Positions 8,121-17,336 of a stretch of 64,000 bases of DNA are shown here, piece by piece (the first letter of the stretch is position 1; each line of letters starts with the position of its first letter). The DNA is from Roseiarcus sp963753135 (GTDB taxonomy: Bacteria > Pseudomonadota > Alphaproteobacteria > Rhizobiales > Beijerinckiaceae): positions 496,001 through 560,000 of the forward strand of contig CAVWBA010000001.1 of the NCBI GenBank assembly GCA_963753135.1. Reading direction: 5' to 3'. Position numbers and translations under genes: made by a program. The notes under the pieces are model-generated. The model was not told the DNA's origin. It saw nothing but the letters and a program-made list of their open reading frames with translations, and made no database searches.

Positions 8121-8980
8121 CGCGCGTCGCCGCGCGCAAACAGCCCTTCCGGACGCACGATGAGGGTGATGACCATCACGCCGTAGATGATGAAGGCGCC
8201 GATCGAGGGCGCGTAATATTTCCCCGCAACATCGAGCACGCCGAGCAGGAGCGAGCCGAACAGCGCCCCGATGACGCCGTTCGAGCCGCCGATGGTGACG
8301 ACGATCAGGAAAGTCACCAGGAACTTGACCGGAAACGAAGGGTCGATGCCGCCGACGACATCGGCGGCGAGCGCTCCGCCAAGGCCGGCCAGCCCGCTGC
8401 CGACCGCGAAGGCGATGGCGAAGATGCGGTCGACATTGACGCCCAGACCCTGAGCGACCCGCGGGTCATCGACCGCCGCCCTCAACTGCGCGCCGAACCG
8501 GGTCTTGATCAGGAAGATTTGCAGCGCCGCCGCGATGGCGCCGCATATGGCGATGATGAACAGCCGATAGACGCCGATGCCGACGCCGTGGATCTCGATG
8601 CGCCCGTTGAGCCAGGCGGGGAGATGAACCTGCTGGGGCTCGTCGCCAATGAGGTAGGCGGCGATCGGCATCGCCATCAGCACGAGCCCGATCGTGAACA
8701 GCACCTGATCGAGCGGGCTTGCGCCGTAGAGCCGCCGATAGAGCGTGCGCTCGAGCAGGACGCCGAGGATCGCCGGGATGAGGAAGGCTACAGGAGGGTG
8801 AGCGAGGAACGGAACGCCGGCGCGGTTCATGAGCAGCGCCGTTACGTAGCCGCCCACCATTGCAAAAGCGCCGTGGGCGAGGTTGATGAAGTTCATCAGC
8901 CCCAGCGTCACCGACAATCCGCTCGCCAGCACGAACAGCAGCATCCCATAGGCCACGCCGTCGAGCAGGATGGTCAGCAT
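8117..8980 (-). CDS. livH: Branched-chain amino-acid type ABC permease LivH
   Basis: Permease of 287 residues with about 8 membrane segments. LivH hallmarks are 'LGLMNFINLAHGAFAMVGGY' near the N-terminus and 'GGSNGVIGALFGSLLLGVL' near the C-terminus. It lies 33 bases downstream of the binding-protein gene livK on the minus strand. Together with LivM it forms the transmembrane channel. Confidence 0.9.
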   Translation of the reverse strand: MLTILLDGVAYGMLLFVLASGLSVTLGLMNFINLAHGAFAMVGGYVTALLMNRAGVPFLAHPPVAFLIPAILGVLLERTLYRRLYGASPLDQVLFTIGLVLMAMPIAAYLIGDEPQQVHLPAWLNGRIEIHGVGIGVYRLFIIAICGAIAAALQIFLIKTRFGAQLRAAVDDPRVAQGLGVNVDRIFAIAFAVGSGLAGLGGALAADVVGGIDPSFPVKFLVTFLIVVTIGGSNGVIGALFGSLLLGVLDVAGKYYAPSIGAFIIYGVMVITLIVRPEGLFARGDAR

Positions 8981-9013
8981 TGGGCCTTTATCGTCTCCCG
9001 GCGGGCCCCGCGG

Positions 9014-10186
9014 TCAGTGCTTCGCGGCCTTGTAGGGATCCTTCACATTGGGGATGGTCTCGAACTCGACGTTGTACAGCGCGCCGTCCTTCTTCTCGAC
9101 CTTGCGGACATAGATGTTCTGCACCATGTCGCGGGTCTCCGGATCGATCGACACTGGCCCGCGCGGGCTCATCCAGCTCATCCCTTTCATCGCAGCGATC
9201 AGCGCATCGCCGCTTGCATCGCCCTTGGTCTTCTCGAGCGCCTTGTAGACGAGCGCCATGCCGTCATAGGCGCCGACCGCCATGAAGTTCGGCCGCATGC
9301 CGTTATTGGCTTTCTCGAATGCGGCCACGAAGGCTTTGTTCTCGGGCGAGTCGTGCGCCGCCGAATAATGGTGCGTCGTCACCGCGCCGAGCGCCGCATC
9401 GCCGATGTCGGCGAGCAGGTCGTCGTCGGTCACGTCGCCGGTGCCGATGAGCTTAATCCCCGACTTGTCGAGGCCGCGCTCGACGAATTCCTTCATGAAA
9501 ATCGCGCCCTGACCCGAGGGCACGAACACAAACACCGCATCGGGCGCGTCGTCCTTCACCCGTTGCAGGAAGGGGGCGAAGTCCGGGTTCTTGAGCGGCA
9601 CGCGAATCTTTTGCGTGATCGTTCCGCCGTCCTTCTCGAACGTGTCGGAGAACCATTTCTCAGCGTCGATTCCCGGTCCGTAGTCGGCGACGATGGTGAC
9701 GACCTTCTTGATCCCGTTCTTGGCTGCCCAGTCGGCCATCGGCGTCGAGGCTTGGGGAAGCGTGAACGAGGTGCGGACGATATAGGGCGACTTCTCGGTG
9801 ATCATGGCCGTCGCGGCGGCGCTGACGATCTCGGGAACCTTCGCTTCCGTGGCCACCGGCGCCGTGGCAAGCGCGAGCGGCGTCAACCCGAAACCCATCA
9901 GCACCTTGGCGTGGTCGTTGCCGATCAGCTCTTCCGCGAGGCGCTTGGTGACCTCGGCCGCGCCGGTGTCGTCCTTGACCTCGAGGACGATCTTTTTTCC
10001 AGCGACCGTGTCGCCATGCTGCTGCATGTAAAGCTCGGCGCCGGCGCGCTCCTGCTTGCCGGTCGACGCCTGCTGGCCGGTCATCGGCAGGATCACGCCG
10101 ACCGTGACATTGTTGTCGTCCGCGTGAGCGGGACATGCGAGCAGCACCGCGGCCAACGCAGTCCCGAATGTCGACAATTTCAACAC
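9014..10186 (-). CDS. livK: Branched-chain amino-acid type periplasmic binding protein LivK
   Basis: Periplasmic binding protein of 390 residues (type 1 fold). The signal peptide covers residues 1-22 ('ALAAVLLACPAHA'). The mature start 'NVTVGVILPMTGQQASTG' is typical of HAAT binding proteins. These bind branched-chain amino acids, amides, aromatic acids or other carboxylates, so the ligand cannot be fixed. It is the first gene of a five-gene minus-strand operon. The 130-base gap to the end of cbbR (10320) should hold its promoter. Confidence 0.88.
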   Translation of the reverse strand: MLKLSTFGTALAAVLLACPAHADDNNVTVGVILPMTGQQASTGKQERAGAELYMQQHGDTVAGKKIVLEVKDDTGAAEVTKRLAEELIGNDHAKVLMGFGLTPLALATAPVATEAKVPEIVSAAATAMITEKSPYIVRTSFTLPQASTPMADWAAKNGIKKVVTIVADYGPGIDAEKWFSDTFEKDGGTITQKIRVPLKNPDFAPFLQRVKDDAPDAVFVFVPSGQGAIFMKEFVERGLDKSGIKLIGTGDVTDDDLLADIGDAALGAVTTHHYSAAHDSPENKAFVAAFEKANNGMRPNFMAVGAYDGMALVYKALEKTKGDASGDALIAAMKGMSWMSPRGPVSIDPETRDMVQNIYVRKVEKKDGALYNVEFETIPNVKDPYKAAKH

Positions 10187-10319
10187 AACCCTCTCCTCCC
10201 GTTCGGCCTTGCGTTGGCCGACCTGCGGTCGTCGTATTCCTCGACGCTAGCCTTCCGGTTGCCGAAACGAAAGCGGGATCTTGGGCTCATGCCCAGTCGC
10301 CGTTCACTCCATCAGAACG

Positions 10320-11243
10320 TCAGGCTCGATTTAACGGGTCGGGCAGGAATTTTGCCCCTTCGGTGACGGCGAAATCCCGAAAGGCGCGCGCGGTCGGGGA
10401 GAGAGCGCGGTCAGTGCGATTGATCACGAACCAGCGGCGAACGATTGGGTGTCCCTCGACGTCGAGGCACACCAGTCGCCCATCGACGACCTCGGCCGCG
10501 ATTGTGTGCGCCGAGATTAGCGCGATTCCGAGCCCCGCCATCACGGCCTGCTTTATCGTTTCGTTCGAACCCAGCTCCATCCTCATCTGAACCGGTCTGA
10601 TCGCCGTATCGCCCATGAAGCCGTCGAACAACGAGCGTGTGCCGGACCCGATCTCGCGAAAGAGGAAAGCTTCGCCCGCAAGATCGGCCTTTGTCAGCCC
10701 CTTCGCGCCCGCGAGCCGATGATCCGGCGGGGCGATGAGCACGTAGGGATGCGGGCCAATAGGGAAGGTCTCGACCGGCATGTCGCGCGGCGGCCGTCCG
10801 GACAAAGCCACTTCGATCTCGCCAGCGCGAAAAAACTCGACGGTCGCGTCGCGGTTGCCGATCAGGAAGCGCAGGTCGACCTTGGGCCGGGAGGCGACGA
10901 AACCGGCGATCAGGCGGGGCGCGAAGTACTTCGCAGTCGACGTTGCGCCGACAGAGAGCCGACCGCCCTCTCCCGTCGCAATCGCATGCATCGCGTCAGC
11001 GAAATCGCGCATCGCCCGCCCCACGCCGCGTGAAGCCTCGAGCGCGGCTTCGCCGGCGGGAGTGAGGCGCATGCCGGTAGGCGCCCGGTCAAACAGCTTC
11101 AGCCCCACCGTTTCCTCGAGGCCCTTGACGCGCGCGGTCAGCGCCGCAGGCGTCATGTTCAGCGCCGCGGCCGCCTGGACCAGCGAGCCCGCCTCCGCGA
11201 TCGCCTGAAGCGTCTCGATGTGGCGAAAGGACACGTTCCGCAT
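10320..11243 (-). CDS. cbbR: LysR-type regulator CbbR
   Basis: LTTR of 307 residues. The N-terminal winged helix (residues 1-60, 'TLQAIAEAGSLVQAAAALN', 'LTARVKGLEETVGLKLFDR') is followed by a substrate-sensing domain. It is divergently oriented 127 bases from cbbF, the standard CbbR arrangement. CbbR proteins activate the Calvin-cycle operon in response to metabolites such as RuBP or NADPH. The assignment rests on family and position. The start at 11243 gives the usual 'MRNVSFRHIETLQAIAE' opening. Confidence 0.88.
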   Translation of the reverse strand: MRNVSFRHIETLQAIAEAGSLVQAAAALNMTPAALTARVKGLEETVGLKLFDRAPTGMRLTPAGEAALEASRGVGRAMRDFADAMHAIATGEGGRLSVGATSTAKYFAPRLIAGFVASRPKVDLRFLIGNRDATVEFFRAGEIEVALSGRPPRDMPVETFPIGPHPYVLIAPPDHRLAGAKGLTKADLAGEAFLFREIGSGTRSLFDGFMGDTAIRPVQMRMELGSNETIKQAVMAGLGIALISAHTIAAEVVDGRLVCLDVEGHPIVRRWFVINRTDRALSPTARAFRDFAVTEGAKFLPDPLNRA

Positions 11244-11370
11244 GGCCGGCGCCTATTCAATAAAATTGAATGCTTGAGCAAATTTAAATCAGTTTTCTTT
11301 TGCTCGCAAAGATTCCTATTGTTCTCTGGCGCTCCTTCCGAGGGGCGGCGATGAAAAGCGGGAGGCGCTC
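11244..11370. promoter_or_regulatory. cbbR-cbbF divergent promoter with LysR operators
   Basis: This AT-rich intergenic region holds a perfect palindrome, ATTCAAT (11255-11261) AAA ATTGAAT (11265-11271). It contains TCAATAAAATTGA, which fits the LysR T-N11-A consensus. A second inverted repeat, GAGCAAA (11276-11282) and TTTGCTC (11299-11305), flanks 'AATTTAAATC'. These are the best candidates for CbbR recognition and activation sites. Confidence 0.65.
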
Positions 11371-12406
11371 GTGCTGGACGTGGCCCGGATAGGCGCGGAA
11401 CTCGACGCGTTCTTGGACGCCGATGTTCCTCCGTCGTTAGCGCGGGTTCTGCGCGCGATCGCGGGCGGAGCTCTCGCGGTCGCCTATCGGATCCGCCGCG
11501 GCCCCCTCGCCGGAGCTATGGACGCCCAGGTCGGCCCGGCTCACGACGGCGTCGCCCAGACGGCGCTCGACGTCTTTGCCGACGAAGCTTTCATGAATTG
11601 GCTGAAGCGCGCCGGCGTCCGGGCGATGCTGTCGGAAGAGCGGCAGGACCCTGTCGTGCTCGATCCGGACGGAGCTTTGCTCGTCGCGATCGACCCGCTT
11701 GACGGCTCGAACAATATCGACGCCAACGGCTCCATGGGCACGTTCTTCTCCGTGCTCGATGCGCCCTCCGATCCTTTCCGACCCTCGCATTTCCTGCAGC
11801 GGGGAGCGAAGCAGCGGGCGGCTGGATTTGTCCTCTACGGTCCGCATGTCGATTTTGTCTTCACCTGCGGCGAAGGCGTTCACATGGCCGCGCTCGAGCC
11901 GGACGCGAACCGGTTTCGCATCACGCGGACGGCCGCGGTGCATTCCTGCGGAAACGCGCGAATTCGCAATCAACGCGTCGAACTCCCGTCACTGGCCGGG
12001 ACCGGTTCGCGCCTATATCGAGGACTGCCTCGAAGGCGAGGAAGGGCCGCGCGGACGCAACTTCAACATGCGCTGGACCGGCGCGGCCGTGGCCGAAGCC
12101 TACCGAATCCTCGTTCGCGGCGGCGTCTATCTTTATCCGGAAGATTCGCGCCCTGGCTATGAGCGCGGGCGCTTGCGGCTCCTCTATGAGGCGAACCCAA
12201 TCGCCTTCCTCATCGAACAGGCCGGCGGCGCGGCGATCGACGGCTTTGATCGCATCCTCAACCTGGCTCCGGCCTCCCTGCATGCGAGAACGCCGCTCAT
12301 ATTCGGCTCGAAGGACAAGGTCGAGCGGGTTGCGCGCTACTACGCCGAAGGCAGCGACACTCGCATCGCCCCGTTGTTCGCCAGGCGTGGCCTCTTGCGC
12401 CGCTAA
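11371..12406 (+). CDS. cbbF: Fructose-1,6-bisphosphatase, class I (frameshifted)
   Basis: Class I FBPase of about 345 residues, Calvin-cycle type. The metal-binding loop 'DPLDGSNNIDANGS' is visible, with 'LSEERQDPVVLDPDG' just upstream. The C-terminal half shows 'REFAINASN', 'FNMRWTGAAVAEAYRIL', 'GGVYLYPED' and 'LIEQAGGAAIDG'. The frame shifts once at about 11940 ('GCGGTGCATTCC'); joining gives 'TRTAAV...IPAETREFAINASN' as in other FBPases. It starts at GTG 11371 after GGGAGGCG. First gene of the cbb operon; cbbP follows after 31 bases. Confidence 0.88.
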
Positions 12407-12437
12407 GCGTGTGAACTTTCCGGAATTTTGCAGCGCC

Positions 12438-13319
12438 ATGTCGATCAAGCATCCGATCATCGCGATCACCGGCTCTTCGGGGGCCGGCACGACATCGGTC
12501 AAGAAGACGTTCGAGCAGATCTTCCGGCGCGAGAAGATCAACGCGGTCTACATCGAGGGCGACGCCTTCCACCGCTGGAATCGCGCCGAAATGCGCGAGC
12601 AGATGAAGGAGGCGGCGGCGAGAGGCGACCACCACTATAGCCACTTCGGCGAAGCGGCCAACTTGTTCCACGAGCTCGAAAAGACGTTTCGCGACTATTC
12701 CGAGACCGGCGTCTGCCGCGCCCGTACTTACGTCCACGACGCGGACGAGGCCGAGATTCATCGCGCCCCGCCGGGAACGTTCACGCCATGGCGCGACTTC
12801 GAGCCCGGCTCAGACCTGCTCTTCTACGAAGGCCTGCACGGAGCGGTCGTGACGGACACGATCAACCTCGCCCAATATGTCGATCTCAAGATCGGCGTCG
12901 TGCCGGTCATCAATCTCGAATGGATTCAGAAGCTGCATCGCGACAAGGCGTCGCGCGGCTACACGACCGAAGCGGTCACCGACACGATCCTGCGCCGCAT
13001 GCCCGACTACATCAACTACATCTGTCCGCAATTCACTCACACGGACATCAACTTCCAGCGCGTGCCGACCGTCGACACATCCAATCCGTTCATCGCGCGC
13101 TGGATCCCGACACCCGACGAATCGATGGTCGTCATCCGCTTCCGCGATCCGCATGGCATCGATTTTCCCTATCTCCTCTCGATGATCCACTCGAGCTTCA
13201 TGAGCCGCGCCAACTCGATCGTGATCCCAGGGGGAAAGCTCGACATCGCGATGCAGCTCATCCTGACGCCGATGATTCTCAAACTGGTGGAGCGCGGCCG
13301 GCGCGCTCTTCGAACCTGA
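12438..13319 (+). CDS. cbbP: Phosphoribulokinase
   Basis: Bacterial-type PRK of 293 residues; it makes ribulose-1,5-bisphosphate from ribulose-5-phosphate and ATP. The P-loop is GSSGAGTTSVKKTF at residues 12-25. 'EGDAFHRWNR' and 'HHYSHFGEAANLF' are typical PRK substrate-loop segments, and 'LLFYEGLHGAV' carries the Walker-B-like acidic residue. The frame is open far upstream, but only ATG 12438 gives the conserved 'MSIKHPIIAITGSSGAG' start. The gene is intact. Confidence 0.95.
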   Translation: MSIKHPIIAITGSSGAGTTSVKKTFEQIFRREKINAVYIEGDAFHRWNRAEMREQMKEAAARGDHHYSHFGEAANLFHELEKTFRDYSETGVCRARTYVHDADEAEIHRAPPGTFTPWRDFEPGSDLLFYEGLHGAVVTDTINLAQYVDLKIGVVPVINLEWIQKLHRDKASRGYTTEAVTDTILRRMPDYINYICPQFTHTDINFQRVPTVDTSNPFIARWIPTPDESMVVIRFRDPHGIDFPYLLSMIHSSFMSRANSIVIPGGKLDIAMQLILTPMILKLVERGRRALRT

Positions 13320-13371
13320 GTCCTGCGAAGGTAGGGCCACGAAGTTCATGAAGCGAGCGAGGAGCCTGAAC

Positions 13372-14052
13372 ATGAGCGCGTCCGTAGTCATCGCGCCCTC
13401 GATTCTGTCGGCCGACTTCTCCAAGCTCGGCCAGGAAGTGCGCGACGTCGCCGCGGCCGGCGCCGATTGGATCCACCTCGACGTGATGGACGGACATTTC
13501 GCGCCCAACATCACCTTCGGGCCGCAGGTGGTCGCGGCGCTGCGCCCGCATGTCGACAAGACCTTCGACTGCCACCTGATGATCGAGCCTTGCGACCCCT
13601 ACGTGGAAGCTTTCGCAAAGGCGGGTTGCGACATCATCACGGTGCACGCCGAGGCGACGAAGCATCTCGACCGATCGCTGCAGGCGATCCGTGCGCTCGG
13701 CAAGAAAGCCGGCGTGTCGCTCAATCCCGCAACGCCCGAAAGCGCCATCGAATACGTGTTGGACCGACTCGATCTCATCCTGCTCATGACGGTCAATCCC
13801 GGCTTCGGCGGACAGGCGTTCATTCCGGCCGTCGTCGAGAAGGTCAGGCGCGTGAGAAGAATGATCGGCGCCCGCGACATTCGCATCGAGATCGACGGCG
13901 GGATCGCGCCCGCAACAGCGCCCTTGGTCGTCGACGCGGGCGCGGACGTGCTCGTCGCAGGCTCGGCCGTGTTCAAGGGCGGGCCTTCGGCCTACGCCGC
14001 GAACATCGCGGCGATCCGCGCCAGCGTCACGAACGAAAGCCGCGCAGCATGA
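13372..14052 (+). CDS. cbbE: Ribulose-phosphate 3-epimerase
   Basis: Rpe/CbbE of 226 residues, TIM barrel; it interconverts xylulose-5-P and ribulose-5-P. 'APSILSADFSKLG', 'IHLDVMDGHFAPNITFG' (metal-ligand Asp), 'CHLMIEPCDPY', 'MTVNPGFGGQ' and 'IEIDGGI' are all present. ATG 13372, preceded by GAGGAGCC, is preferred over the upstream ATG at 13348 because the conserved sequence starts right after it. It is positioned between cbbP and cbbL. Confidence 0.93.
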   Translation: MSASVVIAPSILSADFSKLGQEVRDVAAAGADWIHLDVMDGHFAPNITFGPQVVAALRPHVDKTFDCHLMIEPCDPYVEAFAKAGCDIITVHAEATKHLDRSLQAIRALGKKAGVSLNPATPESAIEYVLDRLDLILLMTVNPGFGGQAFIPAVVEKVRRVRRMIGARDIRIEIDGGIAPATAPLVVDAGADVLVAGSAVFKGGPSAYAANIAAIRASVTNESRAA

Positions 14053-14131
14053 ACGCGACGGACTATCGCCCCCAAATTCTCTCAAGCTCGATCGCGGCGG
14101 GCAAAGCCCGACCCCACGGAGGAGACCGCAA

Positions 14132-15593
14132 ATGAATGTTCAACCGTCGCAGACCGTCAAGGGCAAGGACCGCTACAAAGCGGGCGTCATGGAATACAGA
14201 AAGATGGGCTATTACGAGCCCGACTACGAGCCCAAGGACACCGACGTTATCGCGTGCTTCCGCGTCACGCCTCAAGAGGGCGTCGACCCGATCGAAGCTT
14301 CGGCGGCGGTCGCCGGCGAGTCGTCAACCGCGACCTGGACGGTCGTTTGGACCGATCGCCTCACGGCAACAGAAAAATATCGCGGCAAGTGCTTCCGCGT
14401 CGACCCGGTTCCCGGAACGGAAGGGCAGTATTTCGCCCATATCGCCTACGATCTCGATCTCTTCGAGCCAGGCTCGATCGCCAATCTCTCCGCCTCCATC
14501 ATCGGCAACGTCTTTGGCTTCAAGCCCTTGAAGGCGCTCAGAACTCGAGGACATGCGCCTGCCCGTGGCCTACGTGAAGACGTTCCAGGGGCCGGCGACC
14601 GGGATCGTCGTCGAGCGCGAGCGGCTCGACAAGTTTGGCAGGCCTCTGCTCGGCGCGACGGTCAAGCCAAAGCTCGGGCTCTCGGGCCGCAACTATGGAC
14701 GCGTCGTTTACGAGGCGCTCAAGGGCGGCCTCGACTTCACCAAGGACGACGAGAACATCAACTCGCAGCCCTTCATGCATTGGCGCGACCGCTTTCTCTA
14801 CTGCATGGAGGCGGTCAACAAGGCGGAGGCCGCGACCGGCGAGATCAAGGGCAGCTATCTCAACGTCACTGCGGCGACGATGGAGGATATGTACGAGCGC
14901 GCCGAGTTCGCCAAGGAGCTTGGCTCGGTCATCGTCATGATCGACCTCGTGATCGGCTACACCGCCATCCAGTCGATGGCCAAATGGGCGCGCAGGAACG
15001 ACATGATCCTGCACCTGCACCGCGCCGGGCATTCCACCTACACGCGACAGAAATCACACGGCGTGTCGTTCCGGGTGATCGCGAAGTGGATGCGCCTCGC
15101 GGGCGTCGACCACATTCACGCGGGCACCGTCGTCGGCAAGCTCGAGGGCGACCCGGCGACGACGAAGGGCTACTACGACATCTGCCGCGAGGACTTCAAC
15201 CCGATGCGGCTCGAGCATGGCGTCTTCTTCGACCAGCCCTGGGCCTCGCTCAACAAGCTCATGCCGGTCGCCTCGGGCGGCATCCACGCCGGGCAGATGC
15301 ATCAGCTCCTGAGCCTGCTCGGCGAGGACGTCGTGTTGCAGTTCGGAGGCGGGACGATTGGCCACCCGATGGGCATTCAGGCCGGAGCGACCGCCAACCG
15401 CGTCGCGCTCGAAGCCATGATCTTCGCGCGCAATGCGGGCCGCGATTACCTCCACGAGGGCCCGACCATACTTGCCGAGGCGGCCAAGACCTGCACGCCG
15501 TTGCGCCAGGCGCTCGACGTCTGGGGCGATGTGACCTTCAACTATGCCTCGACCGATCAGCTCGACTTCGTTCCGACGCCGGCGGTCGCGTGA
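14132..15593 (+). CDS. cbbL: RuBisCO large subunit, form IC (frameshifted)
   Basis: Red-type RuBisCO large subunit of about 487 residues when joined. The N-terminal domain (to about residue 137) has 'DTDVIACFRVTPQEGVDP'. The barrel shows 'GATVKPKLGLSGRNYG' (catalytic Lys), 'GGLDFTKDDENINSQP' (the carbamylated Lys and metal ligands), loop 6 'GTVVGKLEGD' and 'GIHAGQMHQLL'. At 14542-14543 one extra A in 'CTCAGAACTCGAGG' shifts the frame; deleting it gives 'KALRLEDMRLP' and one uninterrupted protein. A GGAGGAG ribosome binding site precedes ATG 14132. All catalytic motifs are present, so the frameshift is probably an artefact. Confidence 0.93.
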
Positions 15594-15720
15594 CCTCATT
15601 CGGCGCCTGAGCGCGCCGAAGGGCCGGTGTTCTTCTCCACCCTGCGGCGCCGCTTCCTCCCTAGAGGCCGAAAGGCGGGGCGAGGGGACGCCGGCCCAAT
15701 TGATCTTCAGGAGAATTCCC

Positions 15721-16140
15721 ATGCGCGTCACTCAAGGTTGCTTTTCATTCCTGCCCGATCTCACCGACGACGAGATTCTGACCCAGGTTCAATATTGCCT
15801 CGACAACGGGTGGGCGTTGAACATCGAGTTCACCGACGACCCGCATCCCCGCAACACCTACTGGGACATGTGGGGGCTGCCGATGTTCGATCTCAGCGAC
15901 GCCAAGGGCGTGCTCATGGAGCTCGACGCCTGCCGCAAAGTCTATGGCGACCGCTACGTCCGCCTCTCGGCCTTCGATTCCTCGCACGGCTGGGAGTCGG
16001 TGCGCATTTCCTTCATCGTCAACCGGCCGAAGAACGAGGACGGATTCCGTCTCGATCGGACAGGCGCCCACGGCCGCGTTCAGCGCTACGCGACGCGCGC
16101 CTATGCGACCGACAGGCCCGAAGGGAAGCGCTACGCGTGA
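15721..16140 (+). CDS. cbbS: RuBisCO small subunit, form IC
   Basis: Small subunit of 139 residues. It begins 'MRVTQGCFSFLPDLTDDEI', as red-type small subunits do, and carries 'NTYWDMWGLPMFDL' and the long C-terminal extension (about residues 110-139) that forms the beta-hairpin insert of form IC/ID enzymes. A GGAGAATTCCC leader precedes the ATG. It lies 127 bases after cbbL; its stop overlaps the GTG of cbbX. Confidence 0.95.
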   Translation: MRVTQGCFSFLPDLTDDEILTQVQYCLDNGWALNIEFTDDPHPRNTYWDMWGLPMFDLSDAKGVLMELDACRKVYGDRYVRLSAFDSSHGWESVRISFIVNRPKNEDGFRLDRTGAHGRVQRYATRAYATDRPEGKRYA

Positions 16141-17039
16141 GCGTCGACGTCGCCTCGAACGCTCCCGCGACCGTCCGGCTAGCCGACGAGTTCGACGAGT
16201 CGGGCGTGGGCCCCGTTCTCAAGCAGCTCGACGACGAGCTGATCGGCCTCGCCCCCGTCAAGCAGCGCATTCGCGAAATCGCGGCGCTCCTGCTCGTCGA
16301 CCGTGTGCGCTCGCGGTTCGGCCTCGCCTCGCAGGCGCCGACCCTGCACATGAGCTTCACCGGCAATCCCGGGACGGGCAAGACCACGGTCGCCATGCGC
16401 ATGGCCGAGATCCTCCATAAACTTGGCTACGTCCGTCGCGGGCATCTGATCGCCGTCACGCGCGACGACCTCGTCGGCCAGTACATCGGGCACACCGCGC
16501 CGAAGACCAAGGAGGTGCTAAAGAAGGCGATGGGCGGCGTCTTGTTCATCGACGAGGCCTATTACCTCTATCGCCAGGAGAACGAGCGCGACTACGGCCA
16601 GGAGGCGATCGAAATCCTGTTGCAAGTGATGGAGAACAACCGCGACGACCTCGTCGTCATTCTCGCGGGCTACGCCGACAAAATGGATCGCTTCTTCCGC
16701 TCCAACCCCGGCTTCCGCTCGCGCGTCGCCCATCACATCGACTTTCCCGACTATACGGACGCCGACCTCATCGCAATTGGCGAAAGGATGCTGGCCTCGC
16801 TCAACTACCGGTTGTCTGAAAGCGCTAGAGAGGCGCTCGTCGAATACATTCCTCTCAGACGCGCTCAGCCGCTCTTCGCCAACGCGCGTTCGCTTCGCAA
16901 CGCGCTCGACCGGGCGCGCTTGCGCCAAGCCAATCGGCTGTTCGCCGAGCGCGATCAGGAGTTGACGCTGGAAGCGATCACGACCATCGACGCGGAGGAC
17001 ATCCGCCGAAGCCGCGTTTTTCAGCGCGACATCGTCTGA
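16137..17039 (+). CDS. cbbX: Red-type RuBisCO activase CbbX
   Basis: AAA+ ATPase of 300 residues that remodels inhibited red-type RuBisCO by pulling on the large-subunit C-terminus. Walker A is GNPGTGKTT near residue 79, the pore-loop region is 'DDLVGQYIGHTAPKT', Walker B is 'GVLFIDEAYYLYR', and an Arg-rich sensor segment 'ANARSLRNALDRARLR' follows. It starts at GTG 16137, overlapping the cbbS TGA (GTGA). It is the last gene of the cbb operon; 297 bases without a convincing gene follow. Confidence 0.93.
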   Translation: MSVDVASNAPATVRLADEFDESGVGPVLKQLDDELIGLAPVKQRIREIAALLLVDRVRSRFGLASQAPTLHMSFTGNPGTGKTTVAMRMAEILHKLGYVRRGHLIAVTRDDLVGQYIGHTAPKTKEVLKKAMGGVLFIDEAYYLYRQENERDYGQEAIEILLQVMENNRDDLVVILAGYADKMDRFFRSNPGFRSRVAHHIDFPDYTDADLIAIGERMLASLNYRLSESAREALVEYIPLRRAQPLFANARSLRNALDRARLRQANRLFAERDQELTLEAITTIDAEDIRRSRVFQRDIV

Positions 17040-17336
17040 GACGCCGCGCAAGGTTTCAAACCTCAGGCGGGCGCCGTTTTTGCGGCTCGACTCTCAAACC
17101 CAGACATGCGCGCAGGTGACGTCTGCTGCCTCTGCAAGCAAGATTGACAGCTTTATTGAATTGCCCTTAGCTCAACGCAGCTAGCGCAAGCACGGAGCGA
17201 ACTTCCAACGCCGCCCTACGGCCATAGTGGCCTGTTGCGGAGATCGGAATCGCTTCGACCGCGTTAACGAAGCCCGCGTCCACCGCGGGCGCTATAATCA
17301 GCCGAGGCGGAAACGCTTCGCGGGAGGAGCGAGTCG

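Noticed and set aside
7105..8139. N-terminal extension of livG covering livM in another frame
   Set aside because: It lies entirely over the intact livM in a shifted frame; livG starts at GTG 7104.
8519..10366. Plus-strand open frame of 615 codons opposite livK and livH
   Set aside because: It is a shadow of two clear minus-strand genes; the translation is His/Asp/Arg-rich low-complexity sequence with no family features.
13467..14135. Second open frame inside rpe
   Set aside because: Arg/His-rich shadow of the epimerase gene.
15627..16136. 170-codon upstream extension of cbbX across cbbS
   Set aside because: cbbS is an unmistakable small subunit in the other frame; cbbX homology begins at GTG 16137.
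17144..17172. Sigma-70 promoter before the sugar-type ABC operon
   Set aside because: TTGACA is present at 17144-17149 but no acceptable -10 element lies 16-18 bases downstream.
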